Of a stretch of 30,463 nucleotides of DNA, positions 7,449 through 15,695 are shown in pieces. The notes under the pieces are model-generated. The model was given only the letters and a program-made list of their open reading frames with translations, was not told the origin of the DNA and searched no databases. Within the stretch, counting starts at the first letter, position 1. Each line of letters begins with the position of its first letter. The position numbers and the translations under genes are program-made. The stretch covers positions 1-30,463 of the forward strand of contig JAZKZE010000118.1 in assembly GCA_045612485.1 (NCBI GenBank). The letters run 5' to 3'. This stretch comes from RGIG5327 sp045612485. Its GTDB lineage: Bacteria > Verrucomicrobiota > Lentisphaeria > Victivallales > UBA1829.

Positions 7449-8786
7449 ATGAACAATTTTGAATTCGGTTATTCCCAGGAAGACATTACTCCTGCCTATG
7501 GTGCTCCGCTTTGCGGATATTTCAATCCCCGTCCCAATAAGGGCGCATACGACCGTCTTTCCGTAAAGGCGGCTGTGTTCCGTACCGGGGATGAGCTTGC
7601 CGCGATCGTTTCCTACGATCTCTGCCTGATCTCTTCCAAATTCTTCGATCAGCTGGAAGAAGAACTTCGGGAAGAAGGTTCCCCTCTTGCCGGCAAAGTC
7701 CTCTATTGCTGCACCCATACCCATACCGGACCTTATACCGGCCCCATCTTCGGACTGGATCCTGATGAAGCATATATGGAAGATCTTGCCCAGAAAACCA
7801 TTTATGCTCTTGCAGAAGCCTATGCCTCCCTTGCTCCCGCCGAACTTTATACCACTGAAACAGAATGTACTTCTCTTGCCTTCAACCGCCGCTATATCAT
7901 GAAAAACGGCAAGACCCTTACCAATCCGGGTAAACTCAATAAAGAGATCGACCATCCCGAAGGCGGTATTGATCCCCGCATCATGATCATGGATGTGCGT
8001 CAGGAAGGCAGAAGTGTGCTTCTCATGGCAAATATTTCCAACCATACCGATACCATCGGCGGCGACATGGTTTCCGCTGACTGGCCCGGTATCATGGAAA
8101 ATGCCATCCAGCAGGCTGTGGATTACGAACTGCCTGTAATGACCATTATCGCCCCCCAGGGCAACATCAATCACTTTGATGTGACTACTTCCGTTGGACA
8201 GACCGGTTATGAAGAAGCCAAACGTATCGGTAAAGCCTATGCTGCTGTTGTGCTTGCCGCACTTTACAAACTGGAAAAAGTGGAAAAGGTCGCCATCAAG
8301 ACTGCTTCCAGTGAGTTTGAAGCTCCTTATCTGCAGCTTACCGATGAAGAATATGCGGAAGCAAAGAAAGTTTATGAAGAAAATAAAGACGCTGTCATGG
8401 AAAGCGGCAGAGACTTCACCAGTGAAGACATAGCCAGAGGCGTGCCTTTTGTAAAGAAATTCTTTGCAGAAAAAGCCATCGGCTGCCGTGAAAATCCCAT
8501 TAAGGAAAAACGCATCCAGAAACAGCTGATGATCGCTTTCAGCGATGATTTTGCCATTGTTTCCCTTCCTGCTGAACCTTTTGTGGAAATCGGTTATGCC
8601 ATCCGTGAAAATTCTCCCTACAAGATGACCATGCTTGCCGCACTGGGAATGGGGGAAATCGGATATGTGGGACTTTCCCGCCACTACGGCAACGGCGGAT
8701 ATGAAACAAGTCCCGACCGTTCTCTTGCTGACAGAACTGTCGGTGATGCTATGATCAACAATGCTCTGAAGATCCTGGCAAAATAA
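7449..8786 (+). CDS. Neutral/alkaline ceramidase-family N-terminal domain protein (putative Zn-dependent hydrolase)
   Basis: A 445-residue protein without signal peptide. It begins with GYSQEDITP, the usual opening of the neutral/alkaline non-lysosomal ceramidase N-terminal domain family. It carries THTHTGP (89-95), with the two family zinc-binding histidines, and a further conserved NHTD (198-201). The short form without the C-terminal immunoglobulin-like domain is common in Planctomycetes and Lentisphaerota, usually among sugar genes. True ceramidase activity is doubtful here; a deacylase or sugar-related hydrolase is equally possible. AAAGGA lies 8 bases before the start. It is flanked by a possible promoter and a strong terminator, so it is probably transcribed alone. 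Confidence 0.8.
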   Translation: MNNFEFGYSQEDITPAYGAPLCGYFNPRPNKGAYDRLSVKAAVFRTGDELAAIVSYDLCLISSKFFDQLEEELREEGSPLAGKVLYCCTHTHTGPYTGPIFGLDPDEAYMEDLAQKTIYALAEAYASLAPAELYTTETECTSLAFNRRYIMKNGKTLTNPGKLNKEIDHPEGGIDPRIMIMDVRQEGRSVLLMANISNHTDTIGGDMVSADWPGIMENAIQQAVDYELPVMTIIAPQGNINHFDVTTSVGQTGYEEAKRIGKAYAAVVLAALYKLEKVEKVAIKTASSEFEAPYLQLTDEEYAEAKKVYEENKDAVMESGRDFTSEDIARGVPFVKKFFAEKAIGCRENPIKEKRIQKQLMIAFSDDFAIVSLPAEPFVEIGYAIRENSPYKMTMLAALGMGEIGYVGLSRHYGNGGYETSPDRSLADRTVGDAMINNALKILAK

Positions 8787-8802
8787 GTTTTGTACTCTCT
8801 TT

Positions 8803-8848
8803 GACTGTTTGAAAACTGTAATAAAATACTTTTCAGGCAGTCTTTTTT
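8803..8848 (+). terminator. Rho-independent terminator
   Basis: Arms 8803-8815 and 8830-8842 pair over 13 bases with two wobbles around a 14-base loop; six T follow (8843-8848). It ends the ceramidase-like transcript. Confidence 0.8.
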
Positions 8849-8905
8849 CCTGTGGAAAAATTTCAGCACAGGTGAATTTGAAAATAATACAGAAAGGTCG
8901 TTATC

Positions 8906-10027
8906 ATGTTTTACAATAAAGGATGTGTTACTCAGCGTTCTATGCCCTTCTGGTGTGTGGGCTCTCCCCTTGCCGACCCTTTCGGCGGCGGAGTTATGGA
9001 AAAACTGGATTCTCTGGAAATTGCAAAAATCATTGCATGGGCAGGGAAAAAGGGATATATCGAGGCGACTTCTTATCATGATGATGACCTTGTACCCTGG
9101 GATCCTGCTCATCCGGAAGATGATCTTGATCCGGCAAGCCCCGTTTACAAAAGACTGCGGGAGCTGAAGGCCATTTTTGATGAGGCGGGTCTGGAAGTAA
9201 ATTCCTCCATCTGCAATCTTCACGGTCACAGTATGTTCCGTAACGGCGGTCTTTGCAATCCGGATAAGGAAATACGCCTTCTTGCACAGAAAAAAGTGGA
9301 ACGCACCTTGCGTATCGGACAGTTTTTCGGTGCAAAATATTTTGTGTACTGGGTCGCCAGAGACGGTTTTGAAGTACCGGTTATCACAAAATGGGACAAA
9401 GTCTATGATTATCTTGCGGAAGGTTTGAATCATGTGACCGATTACATCCGGGAAAAGAACATGACCAACTATATTGCCGCAACCGTGGAACCCAAGCCCA
9501 ATGAACCCAGGGGACAGATGTTCCTGCCTACAAGCGGACATGCGGTGGGATTTATTTACGGCAAATTGAAAGAGCCCTCTTTCTGGGGAGTGAATCCGGA
9601 GCTTTTGCAGCATGAAAGCATGGCTCTTATGAATGCGGTAATGACAGTAAGTTACCTTTGCAGCATGGATAAACTCAAATTCCTGCATTTCGGCTGTCAG
9701 ATCAAAGCTCAGTTCGATAACGACTTCCCCCCCCTTGTCGGTCCGGAAGGTCTGAAGGAGACTGTGACCATGTTCCATGCGCTCAATACCATCGGCTGGA
9801 AAGGTGTTGTGGAATATGACTGCCACATGCTCCGTGCAGAAGGTACTCCCGAAGAGGCTGTGGAATCAAGAAAACAGTTTATCATTGACTGTACCAATGC
9901 TCTGGAAATAGCTCTGGAACTTGCAGACAGGGTCAAAACTCCTTCTGCATATCCTTCCCAGTCGGCAGCGGATCTTGCTTCCATCAGAGAGATGTGTGCA
10001 TTGCCGGAAGCCAAACTTGTACGTTGA
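8906..10027 (+). CDS. Xylose isomerase-like protein (Streptomyces-type fold) with a changed metal ligand
   Basis: A 373-residue TIM-barrel protein close to class I xylose isomerases. Landmarks are YHDDDLVPW (catalytic His58), Trp149 in VYWVARDG, VEPKPNEPRG (metal ligand Glu195, Lys197), GVNPE and the following His (Glu232, His236), FDND (Asp271, Asp273), and Asp305 in EYD. In Streptomyces enzymes the segment before FDND reads HIDLNGQ, with a metal-1 aspartate. Here it reads LHFGCQ, which places His261 at that position. The enzyme could therefore have altered metal or substrate preference, acting on a ketose/aldose pair other than xylose. It is followed after 15 bases by a xylulokinase, which supports a pentose-isomerisation role. 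AAAGG lies upstream of the ATG. Confidence 0.85.
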   Translation: MFYNKGCVTQRSMPFWCVGSPLADPFGGGVMEKLDSLEIAKIIAWAGKKGYIEATSYHDDDLVPWDPAHPEDDLDPASPVYKRLRELKAIFDEAGLEVNSSICNLHGHSMFRNGGLCNPDKEIRLLAQKKVERTLRIGQFFGAKYFVYWVARDGFEVPVITKWDKVYDYLAEGLNHVTDYIREKNMTNYIAATVEPKPNEPRGQMFLPTSGHAVGFIYGKLKEPSFWGVNPELLQHESMALMNAVMTVSYLCSMDKLKFLHFGCQIKAQFDNDFPPLVGPEGLKETVTMFHALNTIGWKGVVEYDCHMLRAEGTPEEAVESRKQFIIDCTNALEIALELADRVKTPSAYPSQSAADLASIREMCALPEAKLVR

Positions 10028-10042
10028 GAAGAAGGGTGAAAA

Positions 10043-11572
10043 ATGCTGTATCTGGGGATCGATGCAAGTACACAGGGGGTCAAAGGAATCGTAATTGACC
10101 CGGAAAACGGGGAGATCACGGCGCAAAGCAGTGTGAATTTCGGTCAGGATCTGCCGCAGTATAATGCACCTGAAGGATATATACACAACAGCGATCCGCT
10201 TGTGAAACACGCAGATCCCTGTATGTGGCTGGATGGTCTTGAACTTATGTTGAGCCGTCTTGCGGAACAGGATGTGGATATGGGGAAGATTTCTGCCATT
10301 TCCGGTTCCGGTCAGCAGCATGGATCGGTCTATCTGAATGAAAAGGCATCCCTTGTCCTTGCTTCTCTGAAGAAAGAAAAAACTCTTGCGGAACAGATGC
10401 GGGATACTTTTTCAAGAAAAAGTTCTCCCATCTGGATGGATCGTTCCACGTCGGAAGAGTGTAAAGAATTGACGGAAAAATTTGGTGAGTCGTTGCAATT
10501 CCTTACAGGAAGTCCTGCTACGGAACGTTTTACCGGGCCCCAGATCCGTAAATTTTACAAAGAGGAACCTGAAGCATATCAACAGACAGAAAAAATCCAT
10601 CTGGTAAGTTCCTTCCTCTGTTCCGTTCTCATTGGGAAACATTCTCCCATTGATTACGGCGACGGGGCGGGTATGAATCTATTGGATCTTCATCACCTCT
10701 GCTGGGAAAAGGATATTGTCTCTTTTACTGCTCCGTCTTTAATGGAGAAACTTCCTGATTGCGTGCCGTCCGGTACGATGGCAGGGTATCTTGCTTCCTA
10801 TTTTGAAAAATACGGATTGAAAAATAATATTCCTGTGATCGTCTGGTCAGGGGATAACCCCTGCAGTCTCATCGGAACCGGCTGTGCCTCCTGCGGGACA
10901 GCCGCCATCAGTCTGGGAACAAGCGATACGGTTTTTGCCACGATGCAGAAATATGAACTTGATCCGGAAAAATGCGGTCATGTTATGGGCAATCCTGCCG
11001 GCGGATTCATGAGTCTCATCTGTTTCAGCAACGGTTCTCTTGCAAGAGATACTGTCCGCAGGGAGATCGGGGCAACGTGGGATGAGTTTGATGCTCTGGG
11101 GGCATTGGCTCCTGCCGGAAGCGGTAAATTGATGCTGCCCTATTTCCAGCCGGAATCCACTCCTGCCGTTCTTGTGCCGGAAGTAAAATATAATTTTGAT
11201 CATGCTTCCGCCCGTCCGGAGGAGAAAGTAAGAGCTTTATTGGAATCCCAGGCTTTGAGTATGCGGAAACATACATTGTATTTAAGTGAGCCGGTAAAAA
11301 AGATCCGGCTTACCGGGGGAGCCTCCCTCTGCGGAAGTTTCCGTCAGATCATTGCGGATGTTTTCCAGGCGGAAGTGGAAACGATCCAGGTAAGCAATTC
11401 CGCAGGATTGGGTGCGGCTATGCGGGCTGCTGCGGCGGAAGGAAAATATTCTTTAACAGAATTGAATTCTCTCTTTACTGCGGCAACGGAAGTAGTTTTC
11501 CCGGATCCCGCCAAAAAAGAAATGTATGAAAAAAGTCTTCTTCTTTATGGCGGGCTGGAAAAAAGCAGATAA
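10043..11572 (+). CDS. xylB: Xylulokinase, FGGY family
   Basis: A 509-residue carbohydrate kinase. It has the N-terminal ATPase-fold start LGIDASTQG, SGSGQQHG (88-94) in the substrate-binding half, and DYGDGAGMNLLD (204-215) carrying the expected catalytic Asp. SGDNP (269-273), SLGTSDT (290-296) and LTGGAS with a downstream GLGAAMRAA complete the nucleotide site. The long form with EGYIHNSDP and the middle insertions resembles eukaryotic XYLB more than short bacterial XylB. The expected reaction is ATP-dependent phosphorylation of D-xylulose, feeding the pentose phosphate pathway. It sits 15 bases behind the isomerase-like gene, so the two form an operon ending at the terminator that follows. 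Other ketopentoses cannot be excluded. Confidence 0.88.
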   Translation: MLYLGIDASTQGVKGIVIDPENGEITAQSSVNFGQDLPQYNAPEGYIHNSDPLVKHADPCMWLDGLELMLSRLAEQDVDMGKISAISGSGQQHGSVYLNEKASLVLASLKKEKTLAEQMRDTFSRKSSPIWMDRSTSEECKELTEKFGESLQFLTGSPATERFTGPQIRKFYKEEPEAYQQTEKIHLVSSFLCSVLIGKHSPIDYGDGAGMNLLDLHHLCWEKDIVSFTAPSLMEKLPDCVPSGTMAGYLASYFEKYGLKNNIPVIVWSGDNPCSLIGTGCASCGTAAISLGTSDTVFATMQKYELDPEKCGHVMGNPAGGFMSLICFSNGSLARDTVRREIGATWDEFDALGALAPAGSGKLMLPYFQPESTPAVLVPEVKYNFDHASARPEEKVRALLESQALSMRKHTLYLSEPVKKIRLTGGASLCGSFRQIIADVFQAEVETIQVSNSAGLGAAMRAAAAEGKYSLTELNSLFTAATEVVFPDPAKKEMYEKSLLLYGGLEKSR

Positions 11573-11600
11573 TATTTTTTCTGAAAAAGATTTTACCTGG

Positions 11601-11636
11601 CTGCTGCAAAAGTAATCCTTTGCAGCAGTTCTGCTT
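11601..11636. terminator. Bidirectional terminator between convergent genes
   Basis: A perfect 10-base stem (11601-11610 with 11619-11628) and an 8-base loop. T-rich sequence follows on the + strand, and A-rich sequence precedes it, giving a T-rich end on the - strand. It separates xylB from the converging glycosyltransferase gene. Confidence 0.8.
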
Positions 11637-11637
11637 T

Positions 11638-12531
11638 TTAAAGGGAGATAAGGTATCTGACAAGATTTTTCAGGGAAGGGCGGGCTTTCCAGGCTTCTTT
11701 TGCATGGAAGTGCCGTTCTTCTTTTTTCTTTTCCTTTGCGGCTTCCCGGTAGAGTTTGTTATGATAATCCGCATAACGTTTTTTTGTTGTAACTGGATAT
11801 TTTTCAGCGATTTCCGGGTTGGATTTGATAAAGGAATCAAATACGCCAAATGAGATCAGAAGTTTTTCATAAGTAGCCCCGGAAAGATTGCTGGAATGTC
11901 TTCTTCTGTAAAAGACCGGCTCCTGAACGGCGGCAAATTCACATTGCAGAGATAATTGCAGGAAAAATGCGTAGTCATAGGATACTTTCAGTTTTTCATC
12001 AAACTTGTATCCATTCCGGAAATATTTTACCGGAATGAGTGTACCGCAATTATTTACCACAATGTGACTTAACAATTTTTCCGTGATATTGCCGGATGGA
12101 TAATCTTTCACCTTCTTTTTTGTAGGAAGGATATTTCCTTTTGCATCAATGGTCTGATACGTACCGTAGGAACAGGTATTTTTCTTTCCTGCAAGGGCAT
12201 GGTAAAGTCTTTCCACTGTATCCGGGAAAAAGAGATCGTCGGAATCATTGAATACGATATACTCCCCCTGTGCAAGACGTGCTGCATGATTTTTTGCGGC
12301 GGCATCCCCGGCATTTTTCTGATAAACATATTGGATGGAAGGATATTTTTCCAGCATCAATTCTTTTGTTCCGTCTGTGGACCCGTCATCAATGACAATG
12401 ATCTGGCATCTTGGATAGGTCTGGGCAAGCAGGGAATCCAGAGAGAGTGCGAGAAAATCCTTCCGGTTATAAGCGGAAACCCCGATGGTGATCAGGGGAA
12501 ATATTGTATTTTCAGATGGTTTTTCATTCAT
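11638..12531 (-). CDS. Family 2 glycosyltransferase
   Basis: A 297-residue GT-A-fold transferase from the ATG at 12531; an in-frame TTG 9 bases earlier is too close to the AGGA site to be likely. Motifs near the N-terminus are VSAYNR, IDDGSTDGT (nucleotide-sugar binding) and NDSDD (the DxD-type metal site). The middle has DYAFFLQLSLQ, as in the usual GT2 acceptor/base region. The C-terminus is Lys-rich and shows no membrane segment. It should transfer a sugar from a nucleotide donor to an envelope glycan or protein; donor and acceptor are unknown. It is the last gene before the convergent terminator and may have its own promoter. Confidence 0.88.
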   Translation of the reverse strand: MNEKPSENTIFPLITIGVSAYNRKDFLALSLDSLLAQTYPRCQIIVIDDGSTDGTKELMLEKYPSIQYVYQKNAGDAAAKNHAARLAQGEYIVFNDSDDLFFPDTVERLYHALAGKKNTCSYGTYQTIDAKGNILPTKKKVKDYPSGNITEKLLSHIVVNNCGTLIPVKYFRNGYKFDEKLKVSYDYAFFLQLSLQCEFAAVQEPVFYRRRHSSNLSGATYEKLLISFGVFDSFIKSNPEIAEKYPVTTKKRYADYHNKLYREAAKEKKKEERHFHAKEAWKARPSLKNLVRYLISL

Positions 12532-12553
12532 AATTTTCAATTCCTGTCATCCT

Positions 12554-12583
12554 ATAATGTAGCACTTTTTCAGGAAAAAGCAA
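12554..12583 (-). promoter_or_regulatory. Candidate promoter for the glycosyltransferase
   Basis: On the - strand, TTGCTT (12583-12578) and CATTAT (12559-12554) are separated by 18 bases. A short perfect hairpin (CTTTTT / AAAAAG) lies in the spacer. Matches to consensus are modest. Confidence 0.3.
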
Positions 12584-12592
12584 GAGAAACTG

Positions 12593-14563
12593 TCAGGAAA
12601 TAAATTCTGCAAGCAGACAGCTGCGGGGGGCAAGAAGTTTGCTTAATACCCCGTTTTGTGTCCTGACTTTCTCTTCTTTCCAGAAATCTATTCCTGAGGA
12701 AAGATTTATCCCGTAAGAAGCAAGATCCAGCGAGAACATCTTTTCCTCCTCCGTCCAGTTGATGAAAAGTATCCTTACGCCTTTGCCGGGAAGGATCTGT
12801 ATATAGTAAGAAGGCAGTTCGCTTGTGAAAAGATCCAGAGGGACGGCGGATGCCCCCTGTATTGCCGATATCGTTTTTCTTGCCAGACGCAAGCCGGAAA
12901 CATTCAGAAGCGGAAGATTATCGGATAATGTTCTTATCCCGGCGGAAACAAGAACCAGGGAAAGGAGTACTTCCAGTTCATTTTCCCTGCTTGTTGCAAG
13001 ACTGTATTCCTGATAAAAAGCCGGATTGCCGCCTTCCTTTTTATTGTAAACAAGGCAGGGCCGCAGTTGATTCAATGCCGGATCATCACTTGTTTCCACC
13101 CCCCGGCAAAGTGCAAAATCCGGATCATTGAGCCACCTTTTCCCGTTGAAAGGATACAGGGAAACGATGTCGGAAGCATTTGCTTTTATGCAATCCCATT
13201 TTGCATGAATATCATGTCCCACCCGTATTGCTTCCGCTCCGGGGTTGCCGCATAAATAGGGATAACCGCACGCCATAAGTTCCGCTCTGCCGTTGACAGC
13301 CTGATTCACTGTGGCAAAAAGATCGGGGATATATCTGCCTCTGGGAACGGTCATATCCTTTACCTGCGGGATCGTTGTCATGGGGGCAAGGAAGTCCAGT
13401 TTGAAGTATTTATACCCCATGGAGGCATATCGGTCAAAAAGTTCAAACCAGAATTTATGGGCATCCGGATGGGTGGGGTCAAGGATAAATCCCCGGCGTT
13501 CCATACAGTTGAACATCATTGCCGGGACGCCGTCCTCCGATTTTGCCAGCATATCATACTTTGTCTGGGCGATCCTTGTTATCCCCTCCACGATCCCCGG
13601 GGCGATCCACAATCCGGGTTCAAAGCCCATTTTGGCAAGATTGGAAGCAATTTTTTCCATGCCGGAGGGGAAGAGACCATTGTGTACCCATTCCCCGTAG
13701 GCATATTGCCAGCCGTCATCAATAATGATCCTTTTCACATGCCGGGACAAGACCGGATCGGAAGCGATAAATTCCGCATTTTTCATTACCTCTTCCTCCG
13801 TGACTGTCCAGCGGTAGTAGTCCCAGGAGTTCCATGCACAGCGGACAGGGGGAATATCCTTTTCCGCAAGAGGTTCTTTCATGGAAAAGACCGGAAAGGA
13901 GGGATTCTCCTTTACAGAACAAACGTGCAGGGAAAGAGGCGGAAGGGTAAGATATCTGTTTGCATTATTGTGGAAAAGAGTAAATGCCGAAAGCGTGAGA
14001 GAACGCTTTTTTCCCTGTTTTTTTACTGTCCCTGCCAACTGGGGGATGTGTTCCGGATTCATCGGGTAATAAATATGCAGCTGTTTCTCCCCTTTCCGGG
14101 TCATTACAAGATCAAAAGCAGAAAAATTTTCCGCCTGTTTGACATTTGAAGGCAGAATACTTTTTGTCCTTCCCCCGGGCAGATTCATCGCTCTTGCGAG
14201 AATATGATCCGGAAGAAAAGTTTTTGCATCCCGGAAATAACTGATCTCCAGATTTCTGAAAACCTTTTTCAATTTTGCGGAAAGGGAGATGACCACTTCA
14301 TGATCTGTTACCGTAAAAGACAGAAAATATTTGCCGGAAGAATGGACCGTTTCATATTCAAGAAGAGTATTTTCCTCGTTCTCATTTTCTCTACAGACAA
14401 GTTTCCAGTTCTTGAGAATACAGGCCCTGTTATTGCCGTAACGGATCTGGATCGCCGCATCAAAAAGGGCAAAATCCGCAGTGAAAAGCGAATAAATGCC
14501 GTTTTTTTCATTGAAGGAAAATTCAGTGAGAAGGGGGTAGTCAATCGTGCTGTTTTCGTTCAT
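12593..14563 (-). CDS. GH36-like alpha-galactosidase / clan GH-D glycoside hydrolase
   Basis: A 656-residue protein without signal peptide. Residues 1-230 form a beta-sandwich-like N-terminal domain. The (beta/alpha)8 barrel follows, with CAWNSWDYY (242-250), IIIDDGWQ (279-286), GLWIAPG, and YFKLDFL (386-392), where Asp390 is the expected nucleophile. RVGHDIHAKWD (447-457) places the probable acid/base at Asp451. This order is that of GH36 and related alpha-galactosidases and raffinose-synthase-like enzymes. An alpha-galactoside substrate is the most likely, but the exact linkage cannot be read. Without an export signal it would act on imported oligosaccharides. A strong AGGAGAGG precedes the ATG, and an AraC gene lies directly upstream. 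Confidence 0.85.
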   Translation of the reverse strand: MNENSTIDYPLLTEFSFNEKNGIYSLFTADFALFDAAIQIRYGNNRACILKNWKLVCRENENEENTLLEYETVHSSGKYFLSFTVTDHEVVISLSAKLKKVFRNLEISYFRDAKTFLPDHILARAMNLPGGRTKSILPSNVKQAENFSAFDLVMTRKGEKQLHIYYPMNPEHIPQLAGTVKKQGKKRSLTLSAFTLFHNNANRYLTLPPLSLHVCSVKENPSFPVFSMKEPLAEKDIPPVRCAWNSWDYYRWTVTEEEVMKNAEFIASDPVLSRHVKRIIIDDGWQYAYGEWVHNGLFPSGMEKIASNLAKMGFEPGLWIAPGIVEGITRIAQTKYDMLAKSEDGVPAMMFNCMERRGFILDPTHPDAHKFWFELFDRYASMGYKYFKLDFLAPMTTIPQVKDMTVPRGRYIPDLFATVNQAVNGRAELMACGYPYLCGNPGAEAIRVGHDIHAKWDCIKANASDIVSLYPFNGKRWLNDPDFALCRGVETSDDPALNQLRPCLVYNKKEGGNPAFYQEYSLATSRENELEVLLSLVLVSAGIRTLSDNLPLLNVSGLRLARKTISAIQGASAVPLDLFTSELPSYYIQILPGKGVRILFINWTEEEKMFSLDLASYGINLSSGIDFWKEEKVRTQNGVLSKLLAPRSCLLAEFIS

Positions 14564-14593
14564 GTGCCTCTCCTTGTGTTGCTTTATTCCTGC

Positions 14594-14661
14594 AATATAT
14601 GGTACGATATAACGATTTTAATTTTTTTCAAGTCCGGCAGAATACAGAAAAAACGTTTTTT
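14594..14661 (-). promoter_or_regulatory. araC to GH36 intergenic control region (tentative)
   Basis: The 118-base gap holds a perfect 14-base palindrome of six A, CG and six T (14648-14661), which may act as a weak terminator of the regulator gene. It also holds a poor promoter-like pair on the - strand, TTAAAA (14621-14616) and TATATT (14599-14594) with 16-base spacing. The GH36 gene may have its own inducible start here. Confidence 0.25.
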
Positions 14662-14681
14662 TCAGATATTTTCCTCTTCCG

Positions 14682-15665
14682 TTATTTCTTCTTTGCTTTT
14701 TTCTCTTTTTTGAACTTCTGTTTGAATTCCAGAAGCCCGGGGATCTGTGGCGGATTAGGGGGGACTCCCTGCCGTGTCAGATAATAGTTGGCAACCTTCT
14801 GCTGGGAAATGATCTGGTTTTTTCTGTACTCCCCCGGCGTACAGGAAAACATGCGTTTAAATTCTTTGACAAAAAAGGCAAAGCTCCTGTAACCGCATAC
14901 CTTTGCTATATTTTCTATCCCCAATCCTTCCGATTGCAGCATCTGCCGGGCGTACATCATCCTTGTCCGGATCACATACTGTATGGGGGAACAATTCATA
15001 TATTTCTGAAAAAGACGGTTCAGGGTACGTTCCCCTATCCCGTATTTGGCAGACATTGTTTTTAACGTGATCCGTTCTGTGATATTTCCATGTATATCTT
15101 CAATGATACGCGACAAGCCGCCGGGAAGTTCCAGCGGGGCATCTTCCGGAGGCAGATGCAGCAGAAATTCATAGGTGATGGCAGACAGCTTCCTCTGCAT
15201 ATCCTCTCCGCCTGACACCGCAAGAGTCCGTATGTCATCAAATACCCGGGAAATGTAGGAAATATCCGCTCCGGCTATAACCGTCTGTTCGGCAAGATAC
15301 CCCTGCTCGCACAAAAGGGTCACAAGTACCCCGTGACTGACCATAATGTACCGTTTTTCCACATTTTCCAGTACTTCAAAATCATAACGATGCCCCGGCC
15401 TTGTCAGAAAGAAGTCCCCCTTTTTGAGTTTGAGAGTTCCTTTACCCTCCTGTTTCAGGATAAGTGTACCACAGGTCACAAGCTGGAAGGACCAGTAGGG
15501 CTGATAAAGATTGCCTGTCTTGCCGGCAAGGAAAACGGATTCCCCGTATCCGGCAAGAAACAATACCCCTGTATTGAGAAAAGATATTCTGTTGCGGGCA
15601 AGCAGAAGCTGTTCGCTGTGCTGACCGCTTTTTATATCTGATTTCAAGAATGGCTGCTCAAACAT
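14682..15665 (-). CDS. AraC-family transcriptional regulator with a basic C-terminal tail
   Basis: A 327-residue regulator. Residues 1-170 look like a cupin-type sensing domain (GTLKLKKGDFFLTRPGHRY). Residues 183-281 carry the two AraC helix-turn-helix motifs, including IGERTLNRLFQKY and the signature IAKVCGYRSFAFFVKEFKR ending in TPGEYR. A tail of about 46 residues follows, with PPNPP and a Lys-rich end, which most AraC proteins lack. It lies 30 bases downstream of the TIM-barrel hydrolase gene and 118 bases upstream of the GH36 gene. Sugar-responsive activation of this cluster is the natural inference; the inducer is unknown. Confidence 0.9.
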   Translation of the reverse strand: MFEQPFLKSDIKSGQHSEQLLLARNRISFLNTGVLFLAGYGESVFLAGKTGNLYQPYWSFQLVTCGTLILKQEGKGTLKLKKGDFFLTRPGHRYDFEVLENVEKRYIMVSHGVLVTLLCEQGYLAEQTVIAGADISYISRVFDDIRTLAVSGGEDMQRKLSAITYEFLLHLPPEDAPLELPGGLSRIIEDIHGNITERITLKTMSAKYGIGERTLNRLFQKYMNCSPIQYVIRTRMMYARQMLQSEGLGIENIAKVCGYRSFAFFVKEFKRMFSCTPGEYRKNQIISQQKVANYYLTRQGVPPNPPQIPGLLEFKQKFKKEKKAKKK

Positions 15666-15695
15666 AATATTCCGGAAAACTTGCAGGATGAAAAA

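Noticed and set aside
7359..9826. Two - strand open frames (441 and 380 codons) opposite the ceramidase-like and isomerase-like genes
   Set aside because: Both are shadows of + strand genes with conserved catalytic motifs.
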